The notes: generated by a model not told the origin, from the letters alone. A stretch of 16,310 bases of DNA from Oscillospiraceae bacterium (GCA_017440445.1 JAFSHE010000075.1:1-16310), one strand, 5' to 3'. Shown: positions 6,596-15,029, counted from the stretch's first letter. Program-made: numbers and translations.

Positions 6596-6632
6596 AGTGT
6601 TACTGTCAGAAAACGACAGTAACACTTTTTTT
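6596..6632 (+). terminator. Intrinsic terminator before the lipoprotein gene
   Basis: A perfect 12-bp stem AGTGTTACTGTC/GACAGTAACACT (6596-6607 with 6615-6626) with a 7-base loop is followed by a T run to 6632. The ribosome site GGAGGA of the next gene starts 8 bases later. Confidence 0.92.
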
Positions 6633-6652
6633 ACATAGAAGGAGGAACAGAC

Positions 6653-8257
6653 ATGAAAAAGATATCCGTGATATGCATAGCGGCCGTATTGCTTCTTTCA
6701 GGCTGCGCAAACAGGGAGCTTTCCTCGCAGGGGACGGCTGCGGGTTCGGAGAATTCCTCAAACGCAATAGCTCAGACTGAGATTGCGTGGGAGCAGGATG
6801 GTACAGTGCCTGACATCGCTTATGAGGGTACATCCCCCGCAGAGCCTGTCGTTCTCACACAGCCGCCCGTGCTTCGCATCGAGGCGGTGGACGAGATGAC
6901 AGCCTCAGTTTCCATGATGACTGTCGGCGGCTACATGTGGGAGTACGATAAGGACGGAAACGGCACCATGACAGCGGTGATAGCTGACAGTATGGGTCCT
7001 GTGGCGGCAGCAGAGAAAGGAATGGTCAAGGTCATTCTTGACCCGTCAAAGCTTATTAAAGACCCGAAGATACTGCTGACAAACGGTAGTAAGATAACAT
7101 CGACAGAGCTTTACGCAGGTGATGAAAAGACCTCCCTTGAATACGGTGAGGATGGCAGTATAAAGCTTCCCGCTGACAGCGAGGGCGTATGCTGCGTCAG
7201 CGTGGGATTTCCTCAGGGTAATTGCGAGTATTACTTCCTTGTAGGCAAGGATACAAATAAGGATACTGCAAGTGGTAGTACGGAGTCCGTGCCTCCCTCT
7301 GAGGGGGAAACAACTCCCGCATACGTCCCGAGCGCAGTAAGCACCTCGGTATGTCATTACCCGACTGCAGAGATGATGACCGAAAGCTACTCCCCCGAGG
7401 AAGCAGAGCCTGTTATGATATGGCGGCATACCAACTACGCATGGGAGCCTGTTGATTTCGGCGTAGTGTATGACAGCAGGGGATATATATACAAGTTTGA
7501 CTTCAGCGGAGAGGATATCTCTGAGGATGAGCTTGTACATCGTGCGGAGGAGCTTATGGACACTGAGCCGGCAGGCTTTGACAGTGAGCTTGTCAGATGT
7601 AACGAGCTTATCCCGCTTGTTGACGAGTCCGCCGAAGTAAAAGAGGAGCATGCAGGATATGATATCGGTCAGGAAACGCTTTATATTATCCGTGACGGAA
7701 AGCTCATTGAGATAAGCTCCGAGGGCGACTGGAATGTTACGCTCCGTGACGAGGCGGCACAGAAGATATACGAGATAGTAAAGTCTGTAATGGTACCGCA
7801 TGATCAGGCAGGTAACGCAGAGCATGAGGTTGTATTTCCCGATGGCGGCAGCGGCACGGTTATGTATACTTATCCCTCCTGCATCTACCGCACTGACGGA
7901 TATGTTGACGGAATGGAGTATCCGCAGACTATTACGATAACAACGGCAGAGCAGCTTGAGGAGTACATCTCCACCATGCGTGAGTATTATCAGGTGGGAA
8001 ACATGAACGTTTCCGATTATGACGATGGCTTCTTTGCGGAAAAGGCGCTTGTCATGGCTGTTATAGAGGAGAGCAGTGGCTCGGTATCACACAAGATAAA
8101 TGGAATTACCGAGGATAATAAGATAATCGTTGAGCGCACAGTGCCTATGGTCGGCACCTGCGACATGGCAGAGTACAACATAGTGGTCGAGATTCCCGCT
8201 GAAAAGGCTTACGAGGATTTTGAAGTAGTATTTTCTACTGTATTCCTCGGTGAATGA
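6653..8257 (+). CDS. Large lipoprotein with PrcB-like C-terminal domain
   Basis: The 534-residue protein starts with a lipoprotein signal peptide (KK, hydrophobic core, lipobox LSGC with Cys18) after a strong GGAGGA. It would be anchored to the outer face of the membrane. Residues 70-200 form a beta-rich region with GGYMWEYDKDGNG (92-104), like a module seen in other clostridial lipoproteins. A Ser/Thr/Pro/Glu linker (about 203-228) follows, then a domain containing WRHTNYAW and GVVYDSRGYIYKFDFSG (about 257-285). The last 110 residues (about 425-534), with DDGFFAEKALVMAVIEESSGS, resemble the PrcB_C domain (protease complex subunit). The combination suggests an envelope sensor or inhibitor, but no function is known. 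It has no co-directional partner downstream. Lipoprotein call is secure; PrcB likeness is moderate. Confidence 0.8.
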   Translation: MKKISVICIAAVLLLSGCANRELSSQGTAAGSENSSNAIAQTEIAWEQDGTVPDIAYEGTSPAEPVVLTQPPVLRIEAVDEMTASVSMMTVGGYMWEYDKDGNGTMTAVIADSMGPVAAAEKGMVKVILDPSKLIKDPKILLTNGSKITSTELYAGDEKTSLEYGEDGSIKLPADSEGVCCVSVGFPQGNCEYYFLVGKDTNKDTASGSTESVPPSEGETTPAYVPSAVSTSVCHYPTAEMMTESYSPEEAEPVMIWRHTNYAWEPVDFGVVYDSRGYIYKFDFSGEDISEDELVHRAEELMDTEPAGFDSELVRCNELIPLVDESAEVKEEHAGYDIGQETLYIIRDGKLIEISSEGDWNVTLRDEAAQKIYEIVKSVMVPHDQAGNAEHEVVFPDGGSGTVMYTYPSCIYRTDGYVDGMEYPQTITITTAEQLEEYISTMREYYQVGNMNVSDYDDGFFAEKALVMAVIEESSGSVSHKINGITEDNKIIVERTVPMVGTCDMAEYNIVVEIPAEKAYEDFEVVFSTVFLGE

Positions 8258-8270
8258 CATATAAAACATA

Positions 8271-8303
8271 AACGGTATCATCGCAAAGGATGATACCGTT
8301 TTT
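8271..8303. terminator. Bidirectional terminator between lipoprotein and sensor kinase genes
   Basis: A perfect 12-bp stem (8271-8282 with 8289-8300, arm AACGGTATCATC) has a 6-base loop. Ts follow on the plus strand (to 8303). On the minus strand the complement of the upstream A-rich DNA gives a T-rich tail. It terminates both converging transcripts; the kinase stop codon lies at 8305-8307. Confidence 0.9.
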
Positions 8304-8304
8304 G

Positions 8305-9777
8305 TTATTGTTTTGGCTTTTTTATTCTGACGGATGTCTTGGTCGGCTCAAGGTCGGGGGCTGCAAGAGGGTCGGGAGCCTCAAACCAGAAGGTGCTTCC
8401 CTTGCCCACCTCGCTGTCTACACCGTACTGAAATCCATGCATCTCCAATACGCTTTTTACGATGGATAGACCTATTCCGCTGCCCATCTTTGCACGCTTG
8501 TGGGTCTTGTTGCGCTCGCTGACCTTGTAGTATCTGTCCCAGATATAGGGAAGATATTCGGGTGCGATACCGTCACCGTGGTCGGTGACCTCAAAACGGA
8601 CAGTCTTGTTTATTGTCCTGTAAAGCCGCACTATCACAGTGTTGTCGTCGCCTGTGTAGGTCACAGCATTGTTGATGAGGTTATACACCACCTGCTCTAG
8701 CTTTACCTTGTCAGCATTTATCAGTATGCTGTCGCCTGCGTGAAGCTCGATGATAACTCCGTCGTTTTCCCGAAGGATATCAAAGCGTGATACCACACCG
8801 CCAAGCCTTTCTCCGAAGTTGAAGGTCTCAAGAGAAAGCTCCGCAACTCCCGCCTGAAGCTTTGACAGGTCGAGGATATCGTTTACCAGTGAGGAAAGAC
8901 GGTCAGTTTCGTCAATAATGACCTTGAGGTGACGTTCACGCTTTTCGGGATTATCGCCCGACAGGTCACGTATCATCTCCGCATAAGCCTTTATCATGGT
9001 AAGTGGCGTGCGCAGGTCGTGGGAGATGTTTGACATAAGCTCCTTACGCAGGTCGTCGGATTTCGCTATCTCCTTTGAAGCTACCTCCAGCGTGCCTGTA
9101 AGCTGTTTTATCTCTGCAAAGTCACGCTCTGACGCCTTGTATTCAAATCTGCCCTGAGGCAGCTCCTTTGCAAAGCGGTTTATCCGTATGATAGGGCTGG
9201 ATATCTTCTGTGAAAACAGCAGCGATACAAAGAAGGTCAGTATTATTATGACTACCGACACGAACAGGAATTGTCGCTGGAATATAGCTACCGTGGTTCC
9301 CAGCGGCTGAAGATATGAGCATATAAAGATGTATGCGTCGGGGTCGTCCCTTGTGCCGCCTGCCATGGAGCAGACCATCAGCACGGAGTTGTTTTCACGC
9401 TCGTCACGGAAGCGGCGGTATACTATGCCTGTATCGGAGTTTCTTATCTCCTCCTGATATCCAAGCTTTGAAACGTTTGTGATTGCAAGGCCGCCGCCCA
9501 TGTTGTTGAAGGTAACGGACCTGTTCATATCAGGGAAATATATCTCGATATACAGCTTGTTGTCAACGGAAACACGGTCTGTTATGGCGAGAGCATCCTT
9601 GTTGTACCAGTTAAGCTGTATCGTCATAAGCGACTGGCTTATCTCCTCTATCTTCATCCATTCGTAGAAGGAGGGGAAAAGCACCACCAGAAACAGGTAA
9701 GTAAACACCAGCATCGCCGCCACGATAGTTTCAAACCTCAGCCATATCTGGAAGGTTATGCTGCGGAAAAGGTTCAT
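8305..9777 (-). CDS. Membrane sensor histidine kinase
   Basis: The 490-residue protein is a classical two-component sensor. A first membrane helix (about 17-36), an extracellular domain (37-168) and a second helix (about 170-188) precede a HAMP-like linker. The HisKA box is NISHDLRTPLTMI with phospho-accepting His253. The ATPase part has the N box (NLINNA, Asn366 and Asn370), the G1 box DHGDGI (399-404) and the G2 box GSGIGL (432-437). All catalytic motifs are intact. The start was set at 9777, where the ATG follows GAGGT and lies one base from the regulator stop; an in-frame ATG ten codons upstream lies inside the regulator gene. The tail of about 25 residues is basic and Pro/Lys-rich. It forms an operon with the preceding regulator, its obvious partner. 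The signal is unknown. Confidence 0.93.
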   Translation of the reverse strand: MNLFRSITFQIWLRFETIVAAMLVFTYLFLVVLFPSFYEWMKIEEISQSLMTIQLNWYNKDALAITDRVSVDNKLYIEIYFPDMNRSVTFNNMGGGLAITNVSKLGYQEEIRNSDTGIVYRRFRDERENNSVLMVCSMAGGTRDDPDAYIFICSYLQPLGTTVAIFQRQFLFVSVVIIILTFFVSLLFSQKISSPIIRINRFAKELPQGRFEYKASERDFAEIKQLTGTLEVASKEIAKSDDLRKELMSNISHDLRTPLTMIKAYAEMIRDLSGDNPEKRERHLKVIIDETDRLSSLVNDILDLSKLQAGVAELSLETFNFGERLGGVVSRFDILRENDGVIIELHAGDSILINADKVKLEQVVYNLINNAVTYTGDDNTVIVRLYRTINKTVRFEVTDHGDGIAPEYLPYIWDRYYKVSERNKTHKRAKMGSGIGLSIVKSVLEMHGFQYGVDSEVGKGSTFWFEAPDPLAAPDLEPTKTSVRIKKPKQ

Positions 9778-9778
9778 C

Positions 9779-10456
9779 TTATACCTCGAACTTGTAGCCC
9801 ATTCCACGCAGGGTCACAACAAATTTGCGATAAGGACCCAGGTTGTTGCGCAGCATCTTGATATGGGTGTCGATAGTGCGGTCGTCACCGAAGAAATCAT
9901 AGCCCCATACCTCCTCGAGAAGGCGGTTTCGTGTAAGGGCGATGTTCTTGTTGCGCACAAGATAGAACAGCAGGTCGTATTCCTTGGGTGTAAGGCTTAC
10001 CTTTTCACCGTCGATGAACACATCCCGTGAGGTGAAGTTTATCTCAAGTCCCTCAAATGTTGCGGTCTCTGCCATGGGCTGTGCCGCAGCGCCTGCGGAA
10101 TTACGCTTGACGATGGCATTTATCCTCGCCATTACCTCCTTGGGTGAGAATGGCTTTACAACGTAGTCGTCTATACCCAGCTCAAACCCGAATAGCTTGT
10201 CGTATTCCTCGCCACGGGCGGAAAGCATCAGCACAGGCACGTTCTTCTGCTTGCGTATCTCCTTGCAGGCGGAGTATCCGTCAAGCTTCGGCATCATCAC
10301 ATCCATGATTATTATGTCGTAGTCGTTTGCTTTGGACATTTCCACTGCCTGCATGCCGTCGCATGCCTCGTCCACCTGGTGACCTTCAAACTCCGCATAT
10401 TCACGTATTACCTCACGGATATGTTCTTCATCGTCCACTACCAGTATTCTATACAT
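9779..10456 (-). CDS. OmpR/PhoB-family response regulator
   Basis: The 225-residue regulator has a receiver domain (about 3-115) with acidic pair Asp8-Asp9, phosphoacceptor Asp52 in IIIMDVMMPKLDGY, Ser/Thr switch in MLSARGE and the KPFSP lysine. A winged-helix DNA-binding domain (about 127-225) follows, with LTPKEYDLL, a recognition-helix region EVWGYDFFGDDRTIDTHI and the wing LRGMGYKF. The ATG at 10456 is preceded by AAGGAG at 7 bases. The kinase starts one base after its stop. Upstream DNA holds a palindrome and a direct repeat that may be its own binding site. All key residues are present, so normal phosphotransfer is expected. Targets are unknown. Confidence 0.95.
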   Translation of the reverse strand: MYRILVVDDEEHIREVIREYAEFEGHQVDEACDGMQAVEMSKANDYDIIIMDVMMPKLDGYSACKEIRKQKNVPVLMLSARGEEYDKLFGFELGIDDYVVKPFSPKEVMARINAIVKRNSAGAAAQPMAETATFEGLEINFTSRDVFIDGEKVSLTPKEYDLLFYLVRNKNIALTRNRLLEEVWGYDFFGDDRTIDTHIKMLRNNLGPYRKFVVTLRGMGYKFEV

Positions 10457-10467
10457 ACATATTCTCC

Positions 10468-10509
10468 TTATACAGTATAATTTTTGTACTGAACTGATTA
10501 TATACAGTA
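10468..10509 (-). promoter_or_regulatory. Palindrome and direct repeat upstream of the response regulator
   Basis: A perfect 13-base palindrome TTATACAGTATAA (10468-10480) overlaps the ribosome site of the regulator gene. Its core TATACAGTA recurs at 10501-10509, exactly 32 bp away or about three helical turns. A TATAAT (complement of 10497-10502) abuts the second copy, but no good -35 box lies upstream, as expected for an activator-dependent promoter. OmpR-type regulators bind direct repeats, so autoregulation is a reasonable inference. Confidence 0.45.
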
Positions 10510-10579
10510 ATTATGATGGCTTTGTGACAGACCACTGAACATTTCGGGCATTATGCAGACGATATCCGCAAGGCAGTTA

Positions 10580-11659
10580 TTACAGCCTGAAGATATCCAC
10601 TACCTCCTGCATCTTCATGTCGATAAGGTCAGGGACGCCTGATTTGTAATAGTAGGTCTTTACGTCCTCAAGGCGGTTGAATTCCAGCAGGTCCTCGTCT
10701 ATTGCGGGGAGCCTCAGTATTGCGGTAAAGCTGTCCTTGTCCGAAATTATGTCAAAGGAGCCACGGCTCTGCTCCGCAAAGCGTCTGATTATCCTTTTTC
10801 CCATTCCTGTACGCTGGTGTGTAAAGTTCGGGTATTCGTCGCTGAAATCTTCCTTGCGGAATAACATGTTGTCGTTACATATCTTTATAACAGCGTAATC
10901 CCTGTTTTCTATCGTTTCCTTATACACTACAAGAGTAGGCTCGGTGTTGTACGGCGAGTACAGCATCGCATTCTGCAATGCATTGGCAAGCGCAAAGGTA
11001 GCATGCCTGCTGTCTGCGCTGACGAATACATAAAGTCCTGCCTCTGTCAGTAGCTGTATACGGCGGTCGCATTTTGCGAGTATCATGTTGCATCTAGTGA
11101 CGATATCGCTGCATAGTCTGCTTATATCAAATACGATAGGAATAACGGGCGAATTAAGCATGTTTGTGTATTCAAACAGATTACTTTCAAGCGATGTTAT
11201 CTTGAACAGCGCATCATGATATCTGTTGAGTAGATCCAGTGCGTCGTATCGGTCGTTTGGCAGCAGCTTTCTGAATTTTTCCTCGCTGCACCACAGCTGA
11301 CCAAGGCAGTATTCCATCGCAGTAAACAGTGCGAAATTGTCAGTGAAGCAGTCAGTCATTTCGTAGATGGAAACGGCATGGTCCGCATTGAAGAATTCAC
11401 ACATATACAGGTCCTGCACGGGAGATACCATTGCACATATATGCTCCCTGTTGATAAAGCAGGGGAGCGTGGTGGGCTTTTCTATTTTGGCGGGAAACGA
11501 GCCGATAAGAAGCTCCTCCATCGAGTTGCCTGCGTTTATCGGAGCTGTTTCGGTCGCCCATAGGCAGCTAAGGTTGTGGTCAAGCAGGGCAAGCTCTCTG
11601 GGGCTGCCTTCAAAAACGTTCTGAAAATTCTGAATGATTTCGTTGGATGTGAGAAGCAT
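10580..11659 (-). CDS. Histidine-kinase-like protein with degenerate catalytic boxes
   Basis: The 359-residue soluble protein ends in a GHKL-type ATPase-like domain (about 215-318). The N box is recognisable as NALQNAMLYS (226-235) and a short G2-like TGMGKRII is at 284-291. The G1 position reads CNDN (261-264) instead of DxGxG. An H-box-like segment NRYHDALFKIT (145-155, His148) keeps His-Asp and the later Thr but not the usual Leu-Arg-x-Pro. Residues 1-120 look like a PAS-type sensory region. No membrane segment is seen. The ATG at 11659 follows GGAG, and the gene lies 13 bases behind pepF, so they are co-transcribed. Degenerate boxes suggest a pseudokinase, a scaffold or a divergent kinase. 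Similar to sensor kinases in layout, but activity is uncertain. Confidence 0.6.
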   Translation of the reverse strand: MLLTSNEIIQNFQNVFEGSPRELALLDHNLSCLWATETAPINAGNSMEELLIGSFPAKIEKPTTLPCFINREHICAMVSPVQDLYMCEFFNADHAVSIYEMTDCFTDNFALFTAMEYCLGQLWCSEEKFRKLLPNDRYDALDLLNRYHDALFKITSLESNLFEYTNMLNSPVIPIVFDISRLCSDIVTRCNMILAKCDRRIQLLTEAGLYVFVSADSRHATFALANALQNAMLYSPYNTEPTLVVYKETIENRDYAVIKICNDNMLFRKEDFSDEYPNFTHQRTGMGKRIIRRFAEQSRGSFDIISDKDSFTAILRLPAIDEDLLEFNRLEDVKTYYYKSGVPDLIDMKMQEVVDIFRL

Positions 11660-11672
11660 TGTGGACTCCGTT

Positions 11673-13469
11673 TTATTTCATCAGTTCTTCCATCTCGTCA
11701 AGCAATGTGCCGAAAAGAGCAAGTGCGTCGTTTACGGGCTTGTCGGAGGTCATATCCACGCCTGCGCCTATCAGCAGAGTGATGGGGTCCGTAGAGCAAC
11801 CACCGCTGAGGAAGCCTATATAATCCTTTACCGCCTGCTCGCCCTCTTTCAGGATACGCTGAGAAAGTGCGATAGCTGCGGAAAATCCCGTAGCATACTG
11901 ATAAACATAGTAGTTGTAGTAGAAGTGAGGAATTCTGGACCATTCAAGGTCAAGCTCGCTGTCGATGACGATATCCTCTCCGTAGTATTTAATGTTAAGC
12001 TCTCTGTACATCTCGCAGAGGACATCGGCGGTGATAGCCTCGCCGTTTTCGCTCTTACGGTTGAGCAGCAGCTCAAACTCTGCGAACATCGTCTGTCTGT
12101 AAAGCGTTGTACGGAACTGCTCTAAGAAATAATTTATGAGATATGCACGGCGCTTTTTGTCGGTGGTGGTCTTTAACAGATGCTGCATCAGCAGGCTCTC
12201 GTTGCAGGTGGAAGCCACCTCCGCAACGAATATGACATAATCCGCATAAACCACGGGCTGCGTCTTGTTCGAGAGGTAGGAGTGTATAGCGTGACCCATC
12301 TCGTGTGCGAGGGTAAACTCGCTGTCGAGGGTATCCTTGTGATTGAGCAGTACGAAGGGATGGACTCTTGCGCCTGCGGAGTATGCGCCGCTGCGCTTGC
12401 CCTCGTTTTCGTATACGTCTATCCAGCCCTCCTCAAAGCCCTTTGTGAGGATAGCACGGTACTCGTCGCCCATAGGTGCGAGGGAGTCGAATACCTCCTG
12501 CTTTGCCTGCTCAAAGGGAATCTTTATATCCACATCTCCTACGATGGGAGTGTACAGGTCGTATGCATGAAGCTCCTCAACACCGAGAAGCTTTTTCCTG
12601 AGCTTTACATAGCGGTGCATCAGCGGAAGATTGGAGTGTACAGCATCGATAAGCTGCTCGTACACCTTTACGGGGACCTCTGTATTGTCAAGCGCAGCCT
12701 CCAGAGAGGATGCGTATTTTCTCGCTCTTGCACGGAATGTAAGGCATTTCGCCTGAGAAGCAAGTATCGCAGCGGAGGTATTTTTGAAATCTCCGTACAC
12801 ATGGTACAGCGACTCGAAAGCGGACTTTCTGAGTGTCCTGTCCTTGCTCTGCATGAGCGGGATAAAGCTGCCGTGAGTTACCTGATGTGTATTTCCCTCG
12901 CTGTCCACAGCGTCGGGGAATTTAAGGTCAGCGTCGTTGAACATGGAGAATATCGTATCGGGAGAACCCATCATCTCGCCCGTAAGCGCCATTATCTTCT
13001 CCTCGTTTTCGGAGAGTACATGCTCCTTCTGGCGGCGGATCCTGTCCAGCGCACGGCGGTAAAGCTCCAGTCCGCTGCACTGCCTGTAAAAGCTGTCCAT
13101 CGTTTCATCGCTGATGGAGAGCAGCTCGGGAGTAACGAAAGCGGCAGCGCCTGCTATCTCCACATATACTGTTTCAACACGGCTCACCATGTCCTGATAT
13201 TCTGACTTTCTTGTGTCCTCGTCGTTCTTTCTCTGTGCGTAGTTTACAAGGCTGTCCAGAAGTACGGACATCTCGCTGTCAAGCTCCAGATATTCCAGCA
13301 GCTTTTCTGCGGAGGTGCTTATCTCGCCCTTGTAGGAGGTTATCCTTTCGGGGAATGACTTTGCTTTTTTGTAGTCCTCCTCCCATGCTGCGTCTGTTGC
13401 GTAGATATCGTTTATGCTCCACTTGTACTCCTGAGGTACTTCAGAGCGTGCGGGTATTCTTTCTGCCAT
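11673..13469 (-). CDS. pepF: Oligoendopeptidase F (M3 family metallopeptidase)
   Basis: The 598-residue zinc peptidase carries HEMGH (389-393), with His389 and His393 as zinc ligands and Glu390 as catalyst. The third ligand Glu417 is in VAEVASTCNE, the usual spacing for M3B enzymes. PepF cleaves short peptides of about 7-17 residues in the cytoplasm. Length is right for the family. The N-terminus MAERIPARSEVPQEYKW is typical, and the ATG at 13469 has AAGGAG at good spacing; an upstream in-frame ATG at 13517 has no such site. It lies 72 bases after the membrane-protein gene and directly before the degenerate sensor gene. No signal peptide. Very secure. Confidence 0.96.
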   Translation of the reverse strand: MAERIPARSEVPQEYKWSINDIYATDAAWEEDYKKAKSFPERITSYKGEISTSAEKLLEYLELDSEMSVLLDSLVNYAQRKNDEDTRKSEYQDMVSRVETVYVEIAGAAAFVTPELLSISDETMDSFYRQCSGLELYRRALDRIRRQKEHVLSENEEKIMALTGEMMGSPDTIFSMFNDADLKFPDAVDSEGNTHQVTHGSFIPLMQSKDRTLRKSAFESLYHVYGDFKNTSAAILASQAKCLTFRARARKYASSLEAALDNTEVPVKVYEQLIDAVHSNLPLMHRYVKLRKKLLGVEELHAYDLYTPIVGDVDIKIPFEQAKQEVFDSLAPMGDEYRAILTKGFEEGWIDVYENEGKRSGAYSAGARVHPFVLLNHKDTLDSEFTLAHEMGHAIHSYLSNKTQPVVYADYVIFVAEVASTCNESLLMQHLLKTTTDKKRRAYLINYFLEQFRTTLYRQTMFAEFELLLNRKSENGEAITADVLCEMYRELNIKYYGEDIVIDSELDLEWSRIPHFYYNYYVYQYATGFSAAIALSQRILKEGEQAVKDYIGFLSGGCSTDPITLLIGAGVDMTSDKPVNDALALFGTLLDEMEELMK

Positions 13470-13541
13470 AGTTGTTCTCCTTTTCTGAGTTGTTTCACAG
13501 ATCCTGTTTGATATCAATATGCCCGACAGGGGCGGCGGTAA

Positions 13542-14099
13542 TCACTTTATGCGTTTGTGTATCTTAGGCTTAAGCACCTTTTCGTAGAAAGGCTCGAATA
13601 GTCCGAGGAATATATCGTACATCACGAATGCCACTGCGCCGAATGCCAGAAGTATCCATGCGCCGTACTGACCGAATTCGCCCATATCCTCCAGCAGATG
13701 CGTCATGCTGAACAGGTTTATCAGCAGCCAGTAGCAGGCAATAGCGGAAACGGAATATACAGCAAGCTTTGCAAGCCACCTGAGAAATGCATTCGGCAGC
13801 TTCATCAGAAACTGACGGATTATGGGATAGTGTCCCAGCAGGAAGATGTACATCATGCTTGCCTCGTAATTCGGTGTGAAGATAAGACAGAGTATTCCCA
13901 CTGCGATGTAGCTGATGATGCCGTATTTTACGCCGAGCCGCTCACGGATGACCCATATCAGCATTCCCGAAACGGCGGGGCTGATGTACTCAAATGCGGG
14001 CAGCATGCTGAGGAAGAACATCATCACCAGCGCAAGACCGCACATTATTCCGCACAGTGAAACTATATAGCTGATATGCGGTTTCTGCTTTTCAGACAT
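13542..14099 (-). CDS. Multi-span membrane protein, ECF S-component-like
   Basis: The 185-residue protein is strongly hydrophobic, with about five to six membrane segments (roughly 12-34, 41-52, 56-76, 108-132 and 146-168, plus a weaker one near 80-98) and a basic tail. Length and the early FFLSMLPAFEYISPAVSG segment recall small integral proteins of Clostridia that are sometimes labelled ECF-type substrate-binding components; I cannot confirm this. Its ATG overlaps the tyrA stop by one base (TAATG), so translation is coupled. If it is a transporter subunit, an aromatic compound related to tyrA is a possible ligand, which is only a guess from context. No energising ATPase genes are nearby. 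Confidence 0.65.
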   Translation of the reverse strand: MSEKQKPHISYIVSLCGIMCGLALVMMFFLSMLPAFEYISPAVSGMLIWVIRERLGVKYGIISYIAVGILCLIFTPNYEASMMYIFLLGHYPIIRQFLMKLPNAFLRWLAKLAVYSVSAIACYWLLINLFSMTHLLEDMGEFGQYGAWILLAFGAVAFVMYDIFLGLFEPFYEKVLKPKIHKRIK

Positions 14100-14953
14100 T
14101 ATTTACGCTCCTGACCGTAGAATTCCATGCTCTTTTCCTTGCGCTCACGACCTATCTTAAGTATCTCTCGCAGGGTGTCGATATCGTCGTTCTCCATAGC
14201 GTCACGGTATTCCGACAGGGAGGAGATTATTATGTTTATCTCGTTAAGCAGTGCCTCCTTGTTGCACAGGAACAGGCTTGACCACATTTCCTCGTTCAGC
14301 TTTGCAACACGTGTGAGGTCCAGGAAGCTTCCCGCAGAGAAGCCGTCTGCACGGAACAGCGCAGGACTCTTTACATAAGCATTTGATACCACATGCGCCA
14401 GCTGCGAGGTATATGCGATGTTAGCGTCATGCTGCTCGGGAGTTGCGATAACCACCTGACCGAAGCCCATACACGCGCCGAGTGTGGAAACAAGGTCGAT
14501 AGCTATCTGCGGAGTACTCTCTGTGGGAGTAAGGATATAGCTTGCCTTGTGGAACAGGTCTGCGGTGGCATAGTCAAAGCCTGAGTTCTCTGTTCCTGCC
14601 ATAGGGTGAGTGCCTATGAAGATAACTCCATGCTCGTCCAGTACAGGCGTACAGTTCTTTACCACATAGCCCTTTACACCGCTCACATCGATAACGATGG
14701 AGCCTTTGCGGAACTTATCTGCGTTGTTTTTTACGAACTCAACTGTGGGTACGGGGTACAGCGCAACGATGGTGAGGTTTGCTTCGCACAGGCGGCTCTC
14801 GTCTATCGCCTCGTCGATAGCGCCCTGCTCCAGTGCCTTTCTGATGGTTTCGGGGTTTGTATCTATTCCCATGATATGATGGAAGGTGTTGGCTTTCAGT
14901 GCTTTACATACTGAACCTCCGATAAGACCAAGACCTACAACTGCAATATTCAT
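14099..14953 (-). CDS. tyrA: Prephenate dehydrogenase
   Basis: The 284-residue enzyme oxidatively decarboxylates prephenate to 4-hydroxyphenylpyruvate with NAD(P), a step in tyrosine synthesis. The Rossmann motif VGLGLIGGSV (6-15) starts the protein and Asp31 at the end of the second strand suggests NAD preference. IDVSGVKG (88-95) and the catalytic-site segment GTHPMAGTENSG (114-125, His116) follow, with SQLAHVVSNA further on. There is no chorismate mutase or ACT domain, so it is the short monofunctional form. The ATG at 14953 has AAGGAAG upstream; an in-frame ATG 14 codons earlier has none. It is the first gene of a minus-strand run. Very secure. Confidence 0.95.
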   Translation of the reverse strand: MNIAVVGLGLIGGSVCKALKANTFHHIMGIDTNPETIRKALEQGAIDEAIDESRLCEANLTIVALYPVPTVEFVKNNADKFRKGSIVIDVSGVKGYVVKNCTPVLDEHGVIFIGTHPMAGTENSGFDYATADLFHKASYILTPTESTPQIAIDLVSTLGACMGFGQVVIATPEQHDANIAYTSQLAHVVSNAYVKSPALFRADGFSAGSFLDLTRVAKLNEEMWSSLFLCNKEALLNEINIIISSLSEYRDAMENDDIDTLREILKIGRERKEKSMEFYGQERK

Positions 14954-15000
14954 GATTTGTGCTTCCTTTCGGTTTAAAGTGTTAAATATATTCAATCTAT

Positions 15001-15029
15001 ATTATACATCATTTTACTTCAAATTGCAA
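15001..15029 (-). promoter_or_regulatory. Promoter of the tyrA operon
   Basis: On the minus strand TTGCAA (complement of 15024-15029) and a perfect TATAAT (complement of 15001-15006) are 17 bp apart. Transcription would begin near 14994, about 40 bases before the tyrA start. No T-box leader is possible in so short a leader. Confidence 0.75.

Noticed and set aside
7046..7825. A 259-codon minus-strand frame opposite the lipoprotein gene
   Set aside because: The sense-strand gene has signal peptide, lipobox and ribosome site; the antisense product has an unnatural Cys/Tyr/Arg composition.
12180..13205. A 341-codon plus-strand frame opposite pepF
   Set aside because: It is antisense to a well conserved peptidase and has no start signal or domain; a shadow frame.
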